64,000 nucleotides of DNA from contig CAWJMF010000002.1 in the NCBI GenBank assembly GCA_963843945.1, positions 62,001-126,000 of the forward strand, read 5' to 3'. The position numbers and the translations under genes were made by a program. Below are positions 15,326-25,167 of the stretch, one piece after another. Origin of the DNA: CAWJMF01 sp963843945. GTDB taxonomy: Bacteria; Vulcanimicrobiota; Vulcanimicrobiia; Vulcanimicrobiales; Vulcanimicrobiaceae. A model generated the notes under the pieces. That model was given only the letters and a program-made list of their open reading frames with translations. It was not told the origin of the DNA and ran no database searches. Each line of letters opens with the position of its first letter. Within the stretch, counting starts at the first letter, position 1.

Positions 15326-16452
15326 GATTGCGCTCCGCGGGTCGTGACTTCTTCGGCCAGGTCCGTCTGCAGCCGGGCGCGCCGCGAGACGACGCGGCGC
15401 AGCGCCGCCTGCACGCCGTAGCGCCGCAGATCTTCGACGATCCCCCCGATGCCGCGCGGACTCACCAGCACGAAGAAGACGAAGACCGCGCCGATCACGG
15501 CCGGCCAGTACTTCGTCAAACCCGAGACGCGGTTTTGCAGGTCCCAGTAGACGAACGCGCCGATGATCGGGCCGACGAACGTGCTGATGCCTCCGAGCAG
15601 CGACATCATCACGACGTCTCCGGAATATTCGATCGAACCGGCGGCCGGATTGATCGCTTGCTGGAAGTAGACCCAAAGCCAGCCGGCGATTGCGGGGAAG
15701 GCGGCCGACAAGACGAACGCGTTCACGCGGTACTTGTCGACGTCGTAGCCGAGGAAGCGCGCGCGTTGCTTGTTCTCGCGGATCGCGTGCAGCACGCTGC
15801 CGAACGGCGAACGCACGATCCAGTAGTTTGCCGCCGTCGCGATCAGCACGACCACCGCTGCGAAGGCGTACATGTGCGTCGAGTCGAGCAGCCAGCCGGC
15901 GGGCAGCCCGGGAAGGTCGGGGCGCGCGATGGCCTGCAGGCCGTCTTCGCCGCCCGTCATGTCGCCCCAGCGAAAGGCGATGAAGTAGATCACCTGCGCG
16001 AACGCCAGCGTGATCATCGAGTAGTAGATTCCGCTCGAGCGCGGCACGATCAGCCGCGCCAGCAGCCAGGCCCAGAGCAGTGCCGCCGCGAGCGCGAGCG
16101 CGAGCGCGATCCAGAGGTTGCTCGCGCCGCCGAAAACTAAGTGCAGCGGGCCGAGATAGGCGTCGAAACCCTTGGTGAACAGGGCCGTCGCGTAGGCGCC
16201 GAGCGCGAAAAACATCGCGTGACCGAACGACAGCTCGCCGGTGTGACCGAAGAGCAAATTGAAGCCGAGCGCGAAGAGCGCGAAGACGAGGACCGTGGTC
16301 GCCAAGTCGATGAAGCCGGCGTGCGGCGGCAGCCGGTTCCCGGCGAACGGGTAGAGATCGAGCGTTCCGCCCGGCATGAAGAAGGGCAGGACCGCGAAAC
16401 CAAGCGCGATCGAGCCGAGCGTCAGCCAGGTCGTGCGTGCCCCGGGACTCAC
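15322..16452 (-). CDS. livM: Branched-chain amino acid-type ABC permease LivM
   Basis: A 376-residue inner-membrane permease with about nine hydrophobic segments. It contains the LivM hallmarks FNLLFGHTGELSFGHAMFFALGAY and AIRENKQRARFLGYDV (the EAA-like coupling loop) and LLGGISTFVGPIIGAFVY. The GTG start overlaps the LivH stop and its stop overlaps the LivG start, so the permease and ATPase genes are translationally chained. The C-terminal ~40 residues are basic and cytoplasmic. Confidence 0.92.
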   Translation of the reverse strand: MSPGARTTWLTLGSIALGFAVLPFFMPGGTLDLYPFAGNRLPPHAGFIDLATTVLVFALFALGFNLLFGHTGELSFGHAMFFALGAYATALFTKGFDAYLGPLHLVFGGASNLWIALALALAAALLWAWLLARLIVPRSSGIYYSMITLAFAQVIYFIAFRWGDMTGGEDGLQAIARPDLPGLPAGWLLDSTHMYAFAAVVVLIATAANYWIVRSPFGSVLHAIRENKQRARFLGYDVDKYRVNAFVLSAAFPAIAGWLWVYFQQAINPAAGSIEYSGDVVMMSLLGGISTFVGPIIGAFVYWDLQNRVSGLTKYWPAVIGAVFVFFVLVSPRGIGGIVEDLRRYGVQAALRRVVSRRARLQTDLAEEVTTRGAQS

Positions 16453-17339
16453 TCGAACAGTCCTTCGACTCCGAATAGCCCACGCGGCCGGACGAGCAGG
16501 ACGATGCCCATGATGATGAAGCCGGTCAGCTCGACCGCCGGCGGATAGACGAGCTCCATCATGCTCGAGAGGATGCCGATCGTCAGCCCGCCGACGACCG
16601 CGCCCCAGAACGAGCCGATTCCGCCCACGATGACGATCACGAACGTCAGGATGATCCACTGCGACGCGAGGCTCGGAATGATCGCGTAGATCGGCGCCGC
16701 CAGCGCTCCGGCGAGGCCCGCCATGAACGAGCCGATTCCGAACACCAGCGTGAACATCAGCGGCATATTGATGCCGAGCGCTTTGACCATCTCCGCATCC
16801 CGCGTGCCGGCCCGGATGATCATCCCGATGTTGGTGCGGTTGATCAGCAGCCAGACGACCGTCAAGATCACGATCGTGACCGCCACCAAGAAGACATCCT
16901 TATATACCGGGAATTCGTAGCCGGCCAGCGTGATCGAGCCGCTCAAATAGGAGGGCAGGCCCGGATAGCGGACGGCGTCGTCACCCCAGATGTAACGGAC
17001 CACTTGCTCGAAGATCAGTGCGGTGCCGTAGGTGAGGAGCAGCGTGTACTCGGGCAAGCGGCGATAGAGCGGGCGGATCAAGCTTGACTCGAACCCCATC
17101 CCGAACAGTCCGATGAACAGCGCAGCCAGCAACACGCTCGGCCAGAATCCGACCACGGGTGCTAGCGCGTACGCCGTGTACGCGCCCAGCATGAAGAACG
17201 CCCCGTGCGAGAAGTTGATGACGCCCATCAACCCAAGGATGATGTTGAGGCCGAGCGCCACCAGGATGTAGAGCATCCCCAGCGTGATCCCGTTGAACAG
17301 CTGATCGCTGACTTGGTGAAGAAGCTGGGAAACCGGCAC
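16449..17339 (-). CDS. livH: Branched-chain amino acid-type ABC permease LivH
   Basis: A 296-residue permease with about eight membrane segments. It has LGLNIILGLMGVINFSHGAF near the N-terminus and RAGTRDAEMVKALGINM as the ATPase-contact loop, then VIVGGIGSFWGAVVGGLTIG. It begins the leftward liv operon at a GTG (17339); GTG 17306, at the next in-frame Val, is an alternative. The 262 bases upstream to clpC carry the divergent promoters, where no clear boxes are recognised. Confidence 0.92.
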   Translation of the reverse strand: MPVSQLLHQVSDQLFNGITLGMLYILVALGLNIILGLMGVINFSHGAFFMLGAYTAYALAPVVGFWPSVLLAALFIGLFGMGFESSLIRPLYRRLPEYTLLLTYGTALIFEQVVRYIWGDDAVRYPGLPSYLSGSITLAGYEFPVYKDVFLVAVTIVILTVVWLLINRTNIGMIIRAGTRDAEMVKALGINMPLMFTLVFGIGSFMAGLAGALAAPIYAIIPSLASQWIILTFVIVIVGGIGSFWGAVVGGLTIGILSSMMELVYPPAVELTGFIIMGIVLLVRPRGLFGVEGLFE

Positions 17340-17601
17340 CCGTCGCGGATTCGCTAGCTCGGGGGAAACCCTTTTCCGCTGCGCCGCGGCATCCGAGACG
17401 CGGCGCTCGATTCAACCCTCCCTTCCCGACGAAACTAAATTGCATCCCGGTCCGGTTATGTGCCCATACGAGTGCAGCCCCTAAGCCCTGGCGACCGAAG
17501 TCCGACAAGCGGTACAAGGGATGAACGGCGGGGACCCCGCAGTCGTGGAAAGTGGTGCGCCGGGGCCGAACGAGGCCGGCGGACGAGGAGCCGAAGCCGA
17601 T

Positions 17602-20100
17602 ATGTCAATGTGGGAACCTTTTACCGAGCGTGCTCGCCGGAGCATCGTGCTGGCGCAAGAAGAAGCGCAGCGCCTCGGCAACAACTATATCGGGACCGAG
17701 CACATCCTGCTTGGGATCATTTCCGAAGGCGAGAGCCTAGCCGCGAAAGTCCTCGAGACGCTCGGCGTCAACCTGGCGAAAGTGCGTCAGGAAGTCGAAG
17801 CGATCGTCGGCCGCGGCGGCCAAACCGTCCAGCAAGAGATGGTCTTCACGCCGCGTGCCAAGCGCGTGATCGAGCTCGCCTTCGAAGAAGCGCGCCAGCT
17901 GAATCACAACTACATCGGCACCGAGCACCTGCTCCTCGGCCTGATCCGCGAGGGTGAAGGCGTCGCGGCGCGCGTCCTGACCAATTTGGGCGTCGATCCG
18001 GCCAAGGTCCGGGTTCAAACCACCTCACTGCTCGGAGCGGAAGGTCAACCGGTCGCTCCCAAGGGCAAATCGAAGACGCCGACGCTCGACGCTTACGGGC
18101 GCGATCTGACGATGCTCGCCCGGGACAACAAGCTCGACCCGGTCATCGGCCGGGCCAGCGAGATCGAGCGGGTGATCCAGATCTTGGCTCGCCGTACCAA
18201 GAACAACCCGGCGCTCATCGGTGAACCCGGCGTCGGTAAGACGGCAATCGCCGAAGGGCTGGCGCAGCGCGTCATCAAGGGGGAAGTCCCCGAGCCGCTG
18301 CGCGAGCGCCGGGTGATCACCCTCGACCTAGCGGGCCTCGTCGCCGGCACCAAGTACCGCGGCGAGTTCGAAGAGCGCATGAAGCGCGTGATGGACGAAA
18401 TCCGCGCCGCTTCGGGCGAGATCATCCTCTTTATCGACGAGCTGCACACGCTCGTGGGCGCGGGTGCGGCCGAGGGCGCGATCGACGCCAGCAACATCAT
18501 CAAGCCGGCGCTGGCGCGCGGCGAGTTGCAGTGCATCGGCGCGACGACGCTCAACGAGTTCCGCAAGCACATCGAGAAAGACTCGGCGCTCGAACGGCGC
18601 TTCCAGCCGGTGATGGTCGGCGAACCGACCGTCGAGGAGACGATCGAGATCCTCAAGGGGCTGCGCGACCGTTACGAAGCCCACCACAAGGTCACGATCA
18701 CCGACGAAGCGCTAGCGGCTGCCGCCAAGCTCTCCGACCGCTACATCAGCGACCGTTTCTTGCCCGACAAAGCCGTCGACCTCGTCGACGAGGCGAGCTC
18801 GCGCGTTCGTTTGCAAGCGACCTTGCCGCCGCCCGAAGTGCGCGAGATCGAGAACGAGATTCGCAAGGTCAAAGTCGAGAAGGAAGCCGTCGTCAAGTCG
18901 CAAGAGTTCGAGAAGGCCGCTGCGATTCGCGATCGCGAGGAGAAGCTGCGTCTCGAGAAACAGCGGCTCGAAGCCGAATGGCAAGAGCGTAAGCTGCACG
19001 CCGACAAGACGCTCAAGGTCACCGAGGAAGACATCGCGCACATCGTCGCGGCCTGGACGCGCATCCCCGTGTCCAAGCTGGCGCAAGGCGAGACGCAAAA
19101 GCTCCTGACGATGAAAGAAGCCCTGCACAAACGGGTGATCGGTCAGGACCCGGCGATCGAAGTCGTCACGCGGGCGATCCGCCGTTCGCGGGCCGGCCTC
19201 AAGAACCCGAAGCGCCCGATCGGCTCGTTCATCTTCCTCGGACCGACCGGCGTCGGAAAAACCGAAGTCGCGCGCAGCTTAGCGGAGTTCCTCTTCGACG
19301 ATGCCGACTCGATGATCCGCATCGACATGTCGGAGTACATGGAGAAGTACGCCGTCAGCAGGCTAGTGGGTGCCCCTCCGGGATACGTCGGTTACGAAGA
19401 GGGTGGCCAGTTGACGGAAGCCGTCCGGCGCCGTCCCTACTGCGTCGTGCTCCTCGATGAGATCGAGAAAGCGCATCCCGACGTCTTCAACTTACTCCTG
19501 CAAGTCCTTGAAGACGGCCGCCTGACCGACTCGCAAGGCCGCGTGGTCGACTTTAAGAACTCGGTCATCACCATGACCTCGAACGTCGGTGCGACGGGCA
19601 TGCAGACGACGACCGAGATCGGATTCCGCCCCTCGAAGTCGAGCGGCGAGATCGACGATGCGGCCTACGAGCGGATGAAGAACAAAGTGCTCGAAGAGGT
19701 CAAGCATACGTTCCGGCCCGAGTTCCTCAATCGCGTCGACGAAGTGGTTGTCTTCCACCAGTTGAGCCGCGAGCAGATCGAGGAAATCGTCGGACTCGAA
19801 CTGGCCAAAGTGGTGCTGGAGGTCAAGGCACAAGAGATGGACCTTGAGGTCACGGAAGAAGCGAAGGCACTATTGGCCCGCAAGGGCTGGGATCCGCAGT
19901 TTGGGGCCCGTCCGCTGCGGCGCGCGATCCAGCGCGAAGTCGAAGACGAGCTGGCGGAGGAATTGCTCAAGGGGAACTTCGGCGCGGGCGACCGCATCTT
20001 AGCCGAAGTGAATCCGGACAATCCCGACAAGCTGCGCTTCTCCAAGATTCCGTCGGTCGAGCCGCCCGCCGCGCCGCCGCCGGAGTTGACGGTCGGGTAA
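17602..20100 (+). CDS. clpC: ATP-dependent Clp protease ATP-binding subunit ClpC
   Basis: An 832-residue Hsp100 unfoldase that feeds ClpP. Two Clp-N repeats occupy about residues 1-145 (NNYIGTEHILLG and NHNYIGTEHLLLG). The first AAA+ Walker A, GEPGVGKT, is near 207. The UVR/coiled-coil middle region EFEKAAAIRDREEKLR is typical of ClpC rather than ClpB or ClpA. The second Walker A, GPTGVGKTE, is near 547, followed by DMSEYMEKYAVSRLVGAPPG. The start ATG 17602 (MSMWEPFTERARR) matches the family; a GAGGAG lies about 12 bases upstream. No ctsR, mcsA or mcsB neighbours are present. Confidence 0.96.
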   Translation: MSMWEPFTERARRSIVLAQEEAQRLGNNYIGTEHILLGIISEGESLAAKVLETLGVNLAKVRQEVEAIVGRGGQTVQQEMVFTPRAKRVIELAFEEARQLNHNYIGTEHLLLGLIREGEGVAARVLTNLGVDPAKVRVQTTSLLGAEGQPVAPKGKSKTPTLDAYGRDLTMLARDNKLDPVIGRASEIERVIQILARRTKNNPALIGEPGVGKTAIAEGLAQRVIKGEVPEPLRERRVITLDLAGLVAGTKYRGEFEERMKRVMDEIRAASGEIILFIDELHTLVGAGAAEGAIDASNIIKPALARGELQCIGATTLNEFRKHIEKDSALERRFQPVMVGEPTVEETIEILKGLRDRYEAHHKVTITDEALAAAAKLSDRYISDRFLPDKAVDLVDEASSRVRLQATLPPPEVREIENEIRKVKVEKEAVVKSQEFEKAAAIRDREEKLRLEKQRLEAEWQERKLHADKTLKVTEEDIAHIVAAWTRIPVSKLAQGETQKLLTMKEALHKRVIGQDPAIEVVTRAIRRSRAGLKNPKRPIGSFIFLGPTGVGKTEVARSLAEFLFDDADSMIRIDMSEYMEKYAVSRLVGAPPGYVGYEEGGQLTEAVRRRPYCVVLLDEIEKAHPDVFNLLLQVLEDGRLTDSQGRVVDFKNSVITMTSNVGATGMQTTTEIGFRPSKSSGEIDDAAYERMKNKVLEEVKHTFRPEFLNRVDEVVVFHQLSREQIEEIVGLELAKVVLEVKAQEMDLEVTEEAKALLARKGWDPQFGARPLRRAIQREVEDELAEELLKGNFGAGDRILAEVNPDNPDKLRFSKIPSVEPPAAPPPELTVG

Positions 20101-20118
20101 CCGGATCAGCACCCTTTC

Positions 20119-23100
20119 GTGACGCCGTTCGCGACGTGGCGGGCGCGTCTGCCCGCCGCGATCGGTTCCTGGTTCGCCCGGGATCTCGTTCGGAACGCGC
20201 TCGCCCTCGTGGAGGGCGGGCGCGTCGCGCTTCGCGCCGTCGAGGATGCGAAAGTCGAAGCCGGCGTGGACGATCCGCGCGGCGGCATGCGCAACGTTGC
20301 GGTGGAGTGGGGTAGCGGGACGGGACCGCTGGCGCTGCGCGCGGTCTGTTCGTGCGGGGCGAGCGGCATCTGCGAACACGTCGTCGCCGCACTCGAAGCG
20401 GTGCGCTCGCAGACCGAACTCGAGAGCAGCGAGCCTTCGTCAGAACTCAACCTCAGTTGGCTGCCGGTCCCGCGGGTGGAAGCGCGCATGGTCCGGGCGC
20501 GCAGCGTCTGGCCGGTCTTCAGTTCGCCCGACGGCATCAGCCTGAACGCGACGCTGGTGCTCGATTCCCCGCGCCTGCGGGGCGCGGTGCGCGACGCGCA
20601 GTCGGTCGTCGCGATGATGGATTCGACCCCGCTGGACGACTGGGACGAAGTCGATCGCGAATTGTTGCGCGACGAGGCGGTCGTCGAGTCGTTCGCCGGC
20701 CGCAACGCGCCGCGCGCCCTAGCGCGCGCGCTCTTTCCACTGTCGCGCCATCCGCGACTGCGCTTCGACGACGATCCCAGCCAAGGCCGGCATCCCTCGG
20801 AACTGCCGGAATTCGACGTCGACCTGCGCGGCGTGGCGCTGCGGGCGACGCGGCACGGCGGCGACTTCATGCCGCTCTTCGAGACGGCCGACGGCCGCCG
20901 CATCGCGGCGAAAGACATGCTTTTGCTCGAGGGTCCGCCCGTCTGGGTCGCGACGCGCCGGGCGGTCTACTTGGTCGACGGGTCGTTCGACGCGCGCAAG
21001 GCGATCGAGGTCGCGCGCTCGATGAACGGCCCGGCTCCGGCTTCGGAAGCGGCGACCTCGCCGCGCACGATCGCGCGGGTCGCGCCGTTCCTCACCGACG
21101 ACGAACGTTCGGAGCTGGGCATCCTCGATGCGAGCGAGCCGGGCGCCGAGATCGCTCTGGGCTGGAGCAACGGCGCCCTGCTGGCCACCTTGACGTTCTG
21201 CGACCGCGCGACCGGTGCGCGGGCGCCCTACACCGCCCTCGGCGCGATCGCCCCCGAAGGCCGGCGCTTCATTCGCTTCAGTCCCGAGCACGCAGCGGCG
21301 CTGCGCGGCCGTTTGCTCGACGCCGGCTTCGTCCCGCGCGCCAGCGACGGCTTCGCGCTGCACGGGCCCGATCGGGCGGCCGCCTTCGTCCGCGATACGC
21401 TGCCGGCTTGGACGGATCTCGAGCAGCGCCTCGACCCCGGCCTGCGCGAACTGGCCGGCGGCCGGAGCGAACTCGACATCAACGTCTCGGCCGTGCGCGC
21501 CGGCGAAGAGTCGGACTGGTTCGAACTGAAAGTCGACGTGCTGCTAGGCGGGGGCGAAACGCTCACGCAAGCCGAGCTGAGTGCGTTGCTCTCGACCTCG
21601 GGCCGGTATGCGGACGTGCGCGGACGGCTGGTCGACGTCGGCAAGCTGCGCGAACGCAATTCACTGCTCAGCGACCTGGCGGAGCGGCGGCGCAGCGGCT
21701 TCGCCGCCCTGCTGGCGCTGCGCGACGAGCTGCACGAGAATTTCGCGCGCGTCGATCTGCCCGAAGACGTGGAGCGAGCCCGCGAGCGCCTGCGTAACTT
21801 CGAGGGGATCCCGGTGGTCGAGCCGCCTCCGCTCAGCAACGGGTCGCTGCGCGGTTACCAACAGCGCGGGCTCGACTTCTTGGCGTACCTCGCGGGCTTC
21901 GGCTTCGGCGGCATCCTGGCCGACGAGATGGGCTTAGGCAAGACCGTTCAGGTGATCAGTTACCTCTTGCGGCGCAAGCGCGAGGAGGGCGCCGTTCCCT
22001 CGCTGGTCATCGCGCCCACTTCGGTGACCCACACCTGGGAGAACGAGATCGCGCGTTTCGCGCCCGAACTCACCACGCTGCGCCTGCATTCGGGCAGCGA
22101 ACGTGCGGCCCGCTACGAAGAGATCCCGGGCGCCGACGTGGTCATTACGTCGTACGCGCTGGCTCGCCTCGATGCGGAGCAGCTGGCGCAACATCACTTC
22201 CGCTCGCTGATTCTCGACGAAGCGCAGAATGCGAAGAACCCGAGTTCGCAGATCGCGCGCGTCGTGCGGGCGCTGCGCGCCGACCACCGTTTGGCGCTGA
22301 CGGGTACGCCGGTCGAGAACTCGCTGCGCGACCTGTGGGCGATCTTCGCCTTCGTCGAGCCGGGACTGCTCGGCTCGGAAGCCTCGTTCCGGCGCCGCTT
22401 CGAAGTTCCGATCGCCGCCAACGATCAGAAAGCGGTCAGCACGCTGCGCTCGCGGCTCGAGCCGTTCTTGCTGCGGCGCACCAAGGAAGACGTCGCGCCC
22501 GAGTTGCCCGAGCGAACCGAAGTGGTCCTGGAATGCGACCTTTCGCCGCTGCAGCGCCGGCTCTACCGCGGGGTCGCGGAAGCGGCGCGGCGCGAGGTTT
22601 TCGCGCTGCTCGACGAACAGGGCGCCGAGCGTGCAACCGTGCACGTGTTGGCGGCGCTGACGCGCTTACGCCAAATCTGCGCGCACCCGGGTTTGCTCTT
22701 CGAGGAATTCCTCGAGGATCCCGAAGCGAGCGCGAAATTCGACGCCTTCCTCGAGACCGTCGACGAAATTCTCTCGGGCGGCCATCGCCTGCTCGTCTTC
22801 AGCGCCTTTGCGTCGATGCTGCGCGTCATGCGCTCGGCGCTCGACAAGCGCAACATCGCCTACGGGTATCTGGACGGCTCGACCAAAGATCGCGACCGGC
22901 AGGGCGAGGTCGCGCGCTTCATGCAGCCCGACGGTCCGCCGCTGTTCCTGTGTTCGCTCAAAGCGGGCGGCGTCGGCTTGACGCTGACCGCGGCCGACTA
23001 CGTGATCCTGTACGACCCGTGGTGGAATCCCGCGGTCGAACGGCAGGCAATCGACCGCACCCATCGCATCGGTCAACACCGTGCGGTGACGGCCTACCGG

Positions 23101-23250
23101 CTCGTAACGAGCGGAACCGTCGAGGAGAAGATCCGTCAGCTCGCGGAGCGCAAGACCAGCCTCTCGCGCAACATCATCAAAGCCGACGGTGCCTTGGCCA
23201 AATCGCTGACCCGCGAAGATCTCGAGATGCTCTTCGCGGATCCGCAGTAG
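20119..23250 (+). CDS. SWIM zinc-finger SNF2/HepA-type helicase
   Basis: A 1043-residue protein with an N-terminal SWIM finger (CSCGASGICEH, residues 77-87, CxCx5CxH). A long family-specific middle follows, then a SNF2 ATPase: ILADEMGLGKTVQVISYL near 600, DEAQ near 700, LTGTPVENSLRDLWAIF. The C-terminal helicase half has CSLKAGGVGLTLTAADYVI and RQAIDRTHRIGQ. Bacterial members are thought to remodel DNA- or RNA polymerase-bound complexes; the role here is unknown. The GTG start is 18 bases after the clpC stop, so it is probably co-transcribed with clpC, linking it to stress. Confidence 0.93.
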   Translation: MTPFATWRARLPAAIGSWFARDLVRNALALVEGGRVALRAVEDAKVEAGVDDPRGGMRNVAVEWGSGTGPLALRAVCSCGASGICEHVVAALEAVRSQTELESSEPSSELNLSWLPVPRVEARMVRARSVWPVFSSPDGISLNATLVLDSPRLRGAVRDAQSVVAMMDSTPLDDWDEVDRELLRDEAVVESFAGRNAPRALARALFPLSRHPRLRFDDDPSQGRHPSELPEFDVDLRGVALRATRHGGDFMPLFETADGRRIAAKDMLLLEGPPVWVATRRAVYLVDGSFDARKAIEVARSMNGPAPASEAATSPRTIARVAPFLTDDERSELGILDASEPGAEIALGWSNGALLATLTFCDRATGARAPYTALGAIAPEGRRFIRFSPEHAAALRGRLLDAGFVPRASDGFALHGPDRAAAFVRDTLPAWTDLEQRLDPGLRELAGGRSELDINVSAVRAGEESDWFELKVDVLLGGGETLTQAELSALLSTSGRYADVRGRLVDVGKLRERNSLLSDLAERRRSGFAALLALRDELHENFARVDLPEDVERARERLRNFEGIPVVEPPPLSNGSLRGYQQRGLDFLAYLAGFGFGGILADEMGLGKTVQVISYLLRRKREEGAVPSLVIAPTSVTHTWENEIARFAPELTTLRLHSGSERAARYEEIPGADVVITSYALARLDAEQLAQHHFRSLILDEAQNAKNPSSQIARVVRALRADHRLALTGTPVENSLRDLWAIFAFVEPGLLGSEASFRRRFEVPIAANDQKAVSTLRSRLEPFLLRRTKEDVAPELPERTEVVLECDLSPLQRRLYRGVAEAARREVFALLDEQGAERATVHVLAALTRLRQICAHPGLLFEEFLEDPEASAKFDAFLETVDEILSGGHRLLVFSAFASMLRVMRSALDKRNIAYGYLDGSTKDRDRQGEVARFMQPDGPPLFLCSLKAGGVGLTLTAADYVILYDPWWNPAVERQAIDRTHRIGQHRAVTAYRLVTSGTVEEKIRQLAERKTSLSRNIIKADGALAKSLTREDLEMLFADPQ

Positions 23251-23259
23251 CGCGCGGCA

Positions 23260-23367
23260 CTAGTACCGCAGGCGCGGTCCCCAGCCGGCGAACGACTCGC
23301 CCGGTGCGAGCGCGATCGTGGGGCGGCGAACCTCTTCTTTATCGTTGAGCGTGCGCGGTTTGATCAT
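23260..23367 (-). CDS. 35-residue peptide gene with strong ribosome-binding site
   Basis: A short minus-strand frame whose ATG is preceded by AAGAAAGGAGGG eight bases upstream, the best Shine-Dalgarno in this window. The product has a charged N-terminal half (MIKPRTLNDKEEVRRP) and a more hydrophobic, Gly/Pro/aromatic tail ending GESFAGWGPRLRY. No membrane segment, signal peptide, Cys or Ser/Thr cluster is present. It lies in the 243-base gap between the helicase stop and the acyl-CoA synthetase, convergent with the former and divergent from the latter. The leader/core look is reminiscent of a modified-peptide precursor, but no modifying enzyme is adjacent. I do not recognise the family. Confidence 0.6.
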   Translation of the reverse strand: MIKPRTLNDKEEVRRPTIALAPGESFAGWGPRLRY

Positions 23368-23493
23368 TTCGAGACCCTCCTTTCTTAGCGTTCCATGAGA
23401 TACTACGGCGGCCGCGAACCGATGTTTCGCCGGCCGGCGATGCGTGCGATTCGCCTCCAGGAGCGAGGAAGCGCGGCGCGCGAATCGGGTACC

Positions 23494-25164
23494 ATGCAGG
23501 ACCTCAGCTACGCCACCGGCGCGAGCGACGTTTCGCTCATCGGCGAGACCTTGGGTGCAAATTTCGACCGGATCGCGGCGACCTTTCCGGAAAACGAAGC
23601 CGTCGTTGCGTGCCATCAAAACCAGCGCCTGACCTATCGCGAGCTGCGCGAGGTCACCGATACCTTCGCGCGCGGCTTGATCGCGCTTGGCGTCAAGCAC
23701 GGCGACCGCGTCGGCATCTGGTCGACGAATTCGATCGAATGGGTCGTCGCCCAATTCGCGACGCCGAAGATCGGCGCAATTTTAGTCAACGTCAATCCGG
23801 CATACCGCAGTTCGGAAGCGGCGTACGCGCTGCGCCAGAGCGGGGTCTCGGTGCTTCTGACGCAAGTCCGTCACAAAACGAGCGAGTATGTCGAAATCCT
23901 GCGCGAGATTCGGGACGGGTTGCCCGAACTGCGAACCGTCGTGTTGCTCGGCGACGAGGAGCTGCAGGCGCCCTTGGAGGGCGCGCTGCGCTACGCCGAT
24001 GTGCTCGGCGCGGCGCAGAACGTCTCGCTCGAGCGGCTGCGCGAGCGCGCCTCGCTGGTACAGTTCGACGAAGCGATCAACATCCAATATACCTCGGGGA
24101 CGACCGGCTTCCCCAAAGGCGCGACGCTTTCGCACCACAATATTCTCAACAACGGGTTCTTCATCGGCGAAGGCTGCCGCTACACCGAGCGCGACCGGGT
24201 CTGCGTCCCCGTCCCGTTCTACCACTGCTTCGGAATGGTGCTCGGGAACCTCGCCATCGTCACGCACGGCGCGACGATCGTCATTCCGAACTACAGTTTT
24301 GACGCCGAGCTAACGCTGCGCGCCGTTCAGAGCGAACGCTGCACCTCGCTCTACGGCGTGCCGACGATGTTCATCGCCGAGCTTGCGCTGCCCAACTTCG
24401 CGGACTTCGATTGCACGACGCTGCGAACGGGAATCATGGCCGGCTCCCCGTGCCCGGTCGAAATCATGAAGCGCGTCCAGAGCGAAATGCACATGCCCGA
24501 AGTCACGATCTGCTACGGGATGACCGAGACTTCGCCCGTCTCGACCCAGACCTCGGTCGACGATCCGCTCGACAAGCGGACCGGCACCGTCGGGCGCGTC
24601 CATCCGCATCTCGAAGTGAAGATCGTCGACGAGGCGGGGCGCATTCTTCCGCGCGACACGCCGGGCGAACTCTGTACGCGCGGTTACAGCGTGATGCTCG
24701 GCTACTGGAACGATCCGGAAAACACGGCGACCTCGATCGACGCCGCGCGCTACATGCACACCGGCGACATCGCGACGATGGATGCCGAGGGCTATCTCAA
24801 CATCGCCGGGCGCATCAAGGACATGGTGATCCGCGGCGGCGAGAACGTCTACCCGCGCGAAGTCGAGGAGTTCCTTTACTCCCATCCCGCGATCAAGGAC
24901 GTTTCCGTGATCGGCGTCCCCGACGAAAAATACGGGGAAGAACTCTGCGCTTGGGTCGTGCTCCACGCCGAAGGCGGCGCGAACGAAGAAGATATTCGCG
25001 ACTTCTGCCGCGGAAAGATCGCGCACTACAAGGTTCCGCGTTACGTGCGCTTCGTGACCGAGTTTCCGATGACGGTCACCGGTAAAGTGCAGAAGTACAA
25101 GATGCGGGAGATCTCGACGGCCGAACTCGGGCTCGAGTCGGCCGCCGGGATCGTGACCGCCTAG
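23494..25164 (+). CDS. Acyl-CoA synthetase (AMP-binding, medium/long-chain FadD-like)
   Basis: A 556-residue ANL-superfamily ligase. It has the P-loop YTSGTTGFPKGATLSHHNI, ICYGMTETSPVSTQT (A5), HTGDIATMDAEGYLNIAGR with the hinge Asp, KDMVIRGGENVYPREVEEFL, and the adenylation Lys near the end in TVTGKVQKYKMRE. This pattern fits fatty acyl-CoA synthetases of the FadD/AcsM type; chain length is not determinable. ATG 23494 gives the normal family N-terminus, although upstream in-frame starts exist from 23395. It ends three bases before a convergent transporter binding protein. Confidence 0.93.
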   Translation: MQDLSYATGASDVSLIGETLGANFDRIAATFPENEAVVACHQNQRLTYRELREVTDTFARGLIALGVKHGDRVGIWSTNSIEWVVAQFATPKIGAILVNVNPAYRSSEAAYALRQSGVSVLLTQVRHKTSEYVEILREIRDGLPELRTVVLLGDEELQAPLEGALRYADVLGAAQNVSLERLRERASLVQFDEAINIQYTSGTTGFPKGATLSHHNILNNGFFIGEGCRYTERDRVCVPVPFYHCFGMVLGNLAIVTHGATIVIPNYSFDAELTLRAVQSERCTSLYGVPTMFIAELALPNFADFDCTTLRTGIMAGSPCPVEIMKRVQSEMHMPEVTICYGMTETSPVSTQTSVDDPLDKRTGTVGRVHPHLEVKIVDEAGRILPRDTPGELCTRGYSVMLGYWNDPENTATSIDAARYMHTGDIATMDAEGYLNIAGRIKDMVIRGGENVYPREVEEFLYSHPAIKDVSVIGVPDEKYGEELCAWVVLHAEGGANEEDIRDFCRGKIAHYKVPRYVRFVTEFPMTVTGKVQKYKMREISTAELGLESAAGIVTA

Positions 25165-25167
25165 GTA

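Noticed and set aside
15326..16483. Extension making the first LivG 636 residues
   Set aside because: It is the out-of-frame image of livM; the GTGA overlap fixes the LivG start at 15325.
17340..17601. CIRCE or CtsR operator ahead of clpC
   Set aside because: No TTAGCACTC-type palindrome or GGTCAAA repeats are present.
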